Assembly (NCBI GenBank): GCA_018623675.1
Contig: JAAZVJ010000028.1
Location: 1-8,869 of the forward strand
From: Synechococcus sp. HW_metabat.54
Lineage (GTDB): Bacteria; Cyanobacteriota; Cyanobacteriia; PCC-6307; Cyanobiaceae
Direction of reading: 5' to 3'
DNA: 8,869 nucleotides
Of this stretch, positions 5,540 to 8,869 are shown one piece after another. The translations under genes were made by a program, and so were the position numbers. Numbering within the stretch: the first letter of the stretch is position 1; every line of letters starts with the position of its first letter. A model generated the notes under the pieces. It searched no databases. It was not told where the DNA came from and saw only the letters and a list, made by a program, of their open reading frames with translations.

Positions 5540-6584
5540 TCCCACTGCTGCTGGCCCTTCTGCTGGCCCTTCTGCTGGCTCTGCTGCTGGCTCCGTTGCT
5601 GCCTCTGTCGGGTTGACGCGTGAGCAAGTGGTGCCCTCCCGCAAGCGGGTGAAATTGCCCGCTTGGTTGGAAGTGGCCAAGCCGCGTTTGATTCCCCTGC
5701 TCCTGGCCACCACCTTGGGTGGCATGGCCCTGACCGAGGGTTGGCCCTTGCCTTCGCCTCGGCTTGCCTGCACCCTCGGAGGAGGGGCTTTGGCAGCCGC
5801 CGCTGCGGGTGTTCTCAACTGTTTGTGGGAGCAGGATCTGGATCGCCGCATGCAGCGCACCAGCGGTCGGGCTCTGCCATCGGGGCGTCTGTCGCCTTCC
5901 GCAGCGTTTTTGGGGGCTGTGTCGTGCACCCTCGCTGCGGCTGTGTTGCTGGTGAGTGGGGTGAATTGCCTGGCGGCCGGACTGTCTCTGTTGGGCTTGT
6001 GCAGCTACGTGCTCCTCTATACCGCTCTTCTGAAGCCACGGACATCGCAAAACATCGTGGTGGGTGGTGTGGCTGGTGCCATCCCTCCACTCGTGGGAGC
6101 CGCAGCGGCCACGGGGCATGTGGGTCTGAGTGGCTGGTGGCTGTTTGCCCTGGTGATGGTGTGGACCCCAGCCCATTTCTGGGCCTTGGCTTTGCTCTTG
6201 CGCGACGATTACCGCGCCGTTGGCATCCCCATGCTTCCGGTGGTGAAGGGGCCAGCCGTGACGGCCAACGCCATCCGCCGCTATGGATGGGCCACGGCTG
6301 TGCTCAGCGGATTTGGGGTGCTTGCCCTGCCTGAAGGTGGCGTGCTCTATGGGCTGCTGTTGCTCCCCTTCAATGGCCGTCTGCTCCAGATGGTGCAGAA
6401 CCTGGCCCATGACCCGGAAAGTACGGAGCGGGCCAAAGGTCTGTTTCGCTGGTCGATTCTCTATTTATTTGGGATCTGTTTGCTTCTCGTTCTCAGTCGA
6501 TTGCCGGGAGCAGCTCTGTTGGATCAGCAGGTTCATGCCGTTCTCGACCCCTTCGTCGTCGGGTTCGCGCGGGTGGCTGCCTAG
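5532..6584 (+). CDS. ctaB: Protoheme IX farnesyltransferase (heme O synthase)
   Basis: UbiA-superfamily membrane prenyltransferase that attaches a farnesyl group to heme B, giving heme O, the substrate of CtaA. The 350-residue protein carries the first Asp-rich motif N96-CLWEQD-L-D104 followed by [14 protein letters not shown], the conserved [20 protein letters not shown] region (167-185), [10 protein letters not shown] (211-220) and [14 protein letters not shown] (225-238), with about nine membrane helices between residues 52 and 322. The core family homology begins near residue 40 ([16 protein letters not shown]). Before it lies a low-complexity Ala/Gly/Ser/Pro stretch (5-26) encoded by a 12-base tandem repeat. 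The ATG at 5532 overlaps the ctaA stop by 8 bases; upstream in-frame TTG at 5505 is less likely, and a start inside or after the repeats cannot be excluded. The C-terminus after about 325 is variable. Confidence 0.95.
   Translation: MVSPTAAGPSAGPSAGSAAGSVAASVGLTREQVVPSRKRVKLPAWLEVAKPRLIPLLLATTLGGMALTEGWPLPSPRLACTLGGGALAAAAAGVLNCLWEQDLDRRMQRTSGRALPSGRLSPSAAFLGAVSCTLAAAVLLVSGVNCLAAGLSLLGLCSYVLLYTALLKPRTSQNIVVGGVAGAIPPLVGAAAATGHVGLSGWWLFALVMVWTPAHFWALALLLRDDYRAVGIPMLPVVKGPAVTANAIRRYGWATAVLSGFGVLALPEGGVLYGLLLLPFNGRLLQMVQNLAHDPESTERAKGLFRWSILYLFGICLLLVLSRLPGAALLDQQVHAVLDPFVVGFARVAA
5548..5607 (+). repeat. Five degenerate 12-base tandem repeats in the 5' end of ctaB
   Basis: The units are CTGCTGGCCCTT twice exactly, then CTGCTGGCTCTG, CTGCTGGCTCCG and TTGCTGCCTCTG, decaying rightwards. 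Twelve bases keeps the reading frame, so copy-number change would add or remove four residues (Ala-Gly-Pro-Ser or a variant) at the N-terminus of CtaB without breaking it. It is the only clear tandem repeat in the window. Confidence 0.85.
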
Positions 6585-6614
6585 ATTTCACCCCAGTCCT
6601 CCCACGACAGCGCA

Positions 6615-7628
6615 ATGCCCCTGTTGGAGCTGGCTCATCTTCAGAAGTCCTATGGGGCAGTCACTGCACTGAGCGATCTCTCTTTGGAGGTGCCTGAAGG
6701 GTGTCTGTATGGGCTTTTGGGGCCCAATGGAGCTGGTAAAACCACCACCCTGAGAATCCTGGCCACCCTGTTGGCTCCCGATGCCGGAAGCGTTCAGGTG
6801 GCTGGTCTCGATGCCTTGAAGGACCCCCGCTCGGTGCGTTGTCTTTTGGGTTACGTCGCGCAGGAAGTGGCGATCGACAAAATCCTGACTGGTCGGGAGC
6901 TGCTGCAGCTTCAGGGCGACCTCTATCACCTGCGCCCGGCGGAGCGAGATGAGCGCATGCAGGAGTTGATTCAGCTGCTTGGCATGCAGGACTGGATTGA
7001 CCGTCGTTGCGGCACCTATTCAGGGGGCATGCGTCGTCGTTTGGATCTGGCCTGCGGTCTGTTGCATCGGCCTCGCCTTCTGGTGCTGGATGAGCCCACG
7101 GTGGGGCTCGACATTGAAAGCCGCGCTGCGATCTGGCAGGTGCTGCGTGAGCTGCGTCAGCAAGGCACATCTGTGTTGCTGAGCAGTCATTACCTCGAGG
7201 AGGTGGAGGCCCTGGCTGATCGGATGGCCATCATTGATGCTGGCCGCGTGATTGCGGAAGGCACCCCGGATGACCTCAAGCAGCGCCTCGGTGGTGATCG
7301 CGTCACTCTGAGGGTGCGGGAATTCAGTGATGCGGAGGAAGCGGCGCGCTTGCAGGGCTTGCTGCAACCGGTGGAAGGCGTCCGTCAAATCGTGGTCAAC
7401 CGTGCCCAGGGGTATTCCCTCAACCTGGTGGTCGAGGGAGACCAGGTGCTTGAGCGACTGCGGCAACAACTGGATCAGGCAGGGCTCTCAGTTTTTGCCC
7501 TGGCCCAAAGCCGTCCAAGCCTGGATGATGTGTATCTCCAAGCCACCGGTCGCACGCTGATGGATGCGGAGTTGGCGGTGGCTGGTCAAAGGGACCCCAA
7601 GCAGGAGCGCAAGCAAGCCATGCGCTAA
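6615..7628 (+). CDS. ABC-2 type exporter, ATP-binding protein (DrrA-like)
   Basis: Cytoplasmic ATPase of an ABC exporter. The 337-residue protein has every nucleotide-binding motif in order: Walker A GPNGAGKT (36-43), Q-loop Gln83, signature YSGGM (135-139), Walker B LLVLDE (155-160) with D-loop GLD (164-166), and H-loop His192. Residues from about 225 form the extra C-terminal domain found in the DrrA/NodI/CcmA-like group, ending in the typical SLDDVYLQATG (about 515-525 would be expected in longer fusions; here it lies near residue 305-315). The partner permease follows 47 bases downstream. It starts 30 bases after ctaB on the same strand, so it is probably in the ctaAB operon. The substrate is unknown: drug, lipid, polysaccharide and heme- or copper-related cargo are all possible for this group. 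The ATG at 6615 begins just before the conserved LELAHLQKSYG; no strong ribosome site is visible. Confidence 0.93.
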   Translation: MPLLELAHLQKSYGAVTALSDLSLEVPEGCLYGLLGPNGAGKTTTLRILATLLAPDAGSVQVAGLDALKDPRSVRCLLGYVAQEVAIDKILTGRELLQLQGDLYHLRPAERDERMQELIQLLGMQDWIDRRCGTYSGGMRRRLDLACGLLHRPRLLVLDEPTVGLDIESRAAIWQVLRELRQQGTSVLLSSHYLEEVEALADRMAIIDAGRVIAEGTPDDLKQRLGGDRVTLRVREFSDAEEAARLQGLLQPVEGVRQIVVNRAQGYSLNLVVEGDQVLERLRQQLDQAGLSVFALAQSRPSLDDVYLQATGRTLMDAELAVAGQRDPKQERKQAMR

Positions 7629-7675
7629 CGCCCGATCTCTGTTCTGTCTTCACCGTTGTTCCGTCTGATTGCTTC

Positions 7676-8509
7676 ATGACCAGCCCCGTTGCCCCGAGTT
7701 CCCCCACGGCCGAGCTGGTTCAGGAAACGATGGCCCTCACCCGGCGTTTGTTTCTGCAACTGCAGCGCCGCCCTTCCACGCTGGTGGCCGGGGTTTTGCA
7801 GCCTTTGATCTGGCTCGTGTTGTTCGGGGCTTTGTTTTCCAGGGCACCTGAGGGGCTGTTGCCGGGGGGGACGAGCTACGGCCGCTTCCTTGGGGCTGGA
7901 GTGATCGTGTTCACCGCGTTCAGTGCCGCGTTAAATGCTGGTCTGCCAGTGATGTTTGACCGGGAATTTGGTTTTCTCAATCGCTTGCTGGTGGCACCGC
8001 TTCGCAGCCGCAGCTCGATTGTGTTGGCGTCGGTGATCTACATCACCACCTTGAGCCTGATTCAGAGCCTGGCGATCATGGCCACCGCTGCTGGTCTTGG
8101 CTACGGCTGGCCAGGCGTTGCCGGGCTTGGTTTGGTGCTGATCACCCTGCTGTTGCTGGTTTTTGCGGTGACAGCCCTCAGCCTCGGGTTGGCGTTCGCT
8201 CTCCCAGGGCATATCGAGTTGATCGCCGTGATCTTCGTGGCCAACTTGCCCTTGTTGTTTGCCAGCACGGCTCTGGCTCCGCTGTCGTTTATGCCGCCCT
8301 GGCTGGGTTGGCTTGCGGCTTTGAATCCCCTTACCTTCGCGATAGAACCGATCCGCGCTGCTTACGCAGGTCCTCTGGATTTGTCTGTGGTGTTGCTTGA
8401 GGCTCCCTATGGATCCGTGAGTGGTTATGCCTGCTTGCTCGTGCTGATGGCCCTCACTGTGGGACTGTTCCTGTTGATCCGCCCGCTGCTGAACCGCAAA
8501 CTTGCCTGA
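7676..8509 (+). CDS. ABC-2 type exporter, permease (DrrB-like)
   Basis: Membrane partner of the preceding ATPase. The 277-residue protein has the ABC-2 membrane family layout: a cytosolic N-terminus with RRPSTL, then about six hydrophobic segments (near 36-54, 68-90, 115-140, 147-172, 180-200 and 247-268). Between the second and third lies the hallmark cytosolic loop DREFGFLNRLLVAPLRSR (95-112), in which the coupling contacts to the ATPase are expected. The region LNPLTFAIEPIRA (216-228) is the conserved segment before the last helix. The ATG at 7676 follows a 47-base gap with no terminator-like structure; no clear Shine-Dalgarno is seen. Four bases separate its stop from the GTG of the next gene. 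Transport substrate not identifiable from the sequence. Confidence 0.92.
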   Translation: MTSPVAPSSPTAELVQETMALTRRLFLQLQRRPSTLVAGVLQPLIWLVLFGALFSRAPEGLLPGGTSYGRFLGAGVIVFTAFSAALNAGLPVMFDREFGFLNRLLVAPLRSRSSIVLASVIYITTLSLIQSLAIMATAAGLGYGWPGVAGLGLVLITLLLLVFAVTALSLGLAFALPGHIELIAVIFVANLPLLFASTALAPLSFMPPWLGWLAALNPLTFAIEPIRAAYAGPLDLSVVLLEAPYGSVSGYACLLVLMALTVGLFLLIRPLLNRKLA

Positions 8510-8513
8510 TCCT

Positions 8514-8869
8514 GTGACGAATTCTCCTGCTTCACTCCCGCAGCGTCGTCGGGAGGCTCTTCTTCAGCAACTGCTGGATGCCCGTACACGGGGGGATCAA
8601 CGGGAAATTGCCCGGGCTGAGCAGCAATGGGTGCATCGCTATGGCGTTGCAGCGTTGGCCGATGTTGCTGCGGATGTTTCATCGAGCCCACAGGCGGCTG
8701 TGGAGCAAGCGTCAGTTCCCGCAGAGGTTTCTGCGCCTGTGCCGCCTGCACCCAACAAGTCGCCCGCGTCTCGTTTTGATCGCTTCAAATCGGCATTGAA
8801 GGGATGTCTGGACGACGTGGGAAGTGCCGTGGCCGCCGAGCAGCCCTCTCCCACTGCGCCAGATTCGGA
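8514..8869 (+). CDS. Unrecognised protein, N-terminal part (runs off the window)
   Basis: An open frame from GTG at 8514 has no stop up to the window end (118 whole codons). I do not recognise the family. Residues about 6-42 (from LPQRRREALL to EQQWVHRYG) look like charged amphipathic helix, perhaps coiled coil. Residues about 43-82 are rich in Ala, Val, Ser and Pro, like a flexible linker. Then comes a basic/amphipathic stretch SRFDRFKSALKGCLDDV (about 82-98) and another Ala/Pro/Ser stretch. No membrane segment or signal peptide is seen so far. The stop at 8490-8492 in this frame leaves only TTG 8502 and GTG 8514 as early starts; GTG four bases after the permease stop suits a coupled operon gene. 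No good ribosome site is visible. The overlapping ATG frame at 8578 has an unlikely, Arg/Trp-rich composition and is not called. Confidence 0.6.
   Translation, partial: MTNSPASLPQRRREALLQQLLDARTRGDQREIARAEQQWVHRYGVAALADVAADVSSSPQAAVEQASVPAEVSAPVPPAPNKSPASRFDRFKSALKGCLDDVGSAVAAEQPSPTAPDS

Noticed and set aside
5212..5616. Plus-strand frame ending in repeated Leu-Leu-Leu-Ala, resembling a membrane helix
   Set aside because: It overlaps the end of ctaA and the start of ctaB in a different frame; the hydrophobic run is just the 12-base tandem repeat read one frame over.
5403..6410. 335-codon minus-strand open frame opposite ctaA/ctaB
   Set aside because: Length alone is impressive, but the product is His/Gln/Arg/Gly-rich without domains, and it is antisense to two clear membrane enzymes; a shadow of GC-rich codon use.
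8578..8799. ATG-started 73-codon plus-strand frame near the window end
   Set aside because: Its Arg/Trp/Leu-rich product looks like a shadow; the overlapping GTG frame from 8514 stays open to the edge with a protein-like composition and better operon spacing.

Overview
The window looks like the chromosome of a picocyanobacterium of the marine Synechococcus / Cyanobium group. The evidence is the GC-rich, tightly packed sequence, the cyanobacterial AbrB-like regulator, and the form of the cytochrome oxidase subunits and heme enzymes (a CtaC whose N-terminus reads MPIPSSI then GQNINLLPVDAS, and a CtaB with the [12 protein letters not shown] / [13 protein letters not shown] motifs). This assignment comes from protein resemblance judged by eye, not from a database search.

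Layout, left to right: (1) bases 30-695 on the + strand hold riboflavin synthase (ribE), which ends 9 bases from the convergent gene that follows. (2) Bases 705-4317 on the - strand hold a cytochrome c oxidase operon read right to left: ctaC (subunit II), ctaD (subunit I), ctaE (subunit III), then a cyanobacterial AbrB-type DNA-binding protein. ctaC/ctaD and ctaD/ctaE are each joined by a 4-base ATGA stop/start overlap. A bulged hairpin separates ctaE from the regulator gene. (3) Bases 4318-4603 are a divergent control region with two perfect inverted repeats. (4) Bases 4604-8869 on the + strand hold ctaA (heme A synthase), ctaB (heme O synthase, overlapping ctaA by 8 bases), an ABC-2 type exporter (ATPase, then permease), and the start of an unrecognised protein that runs off the window and has a GTG start.

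Functionally this is a respiratory terminal oxidase locus. CtaB turns heme B into heme O, CtaA turns heme O into heme A, and CtaC/D/E form the aa3-type oxidase that uses that heme plus copper. The ABC exporter follows ctaB by only 30 bases, so it is probably transcribed with the heme A genes; its substrate cannot be read from the sequence. No CuB chaperone (CtaG/Cox11), Sco protein or subunit IV gene lies in the window.

The most interesting points are: a Met/His-rich, probably copper-binding insertion in CtaC; replacement of the usual electron-entry tryptophan of CtaC by phenylalanine; an A2-type (Tyr-Ser instead of Glu) D-channel in CtaD; 12-base tandem repeats that form the N-terminus of CtaB; an operator-like palindrome before ctaA; and the exporter linked to heme A synthesis. 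No mobile element, CRISPR array, tRNA or rRNA was seen. Overall this is a core-metabolism region rather than an obvious novel accessory system.
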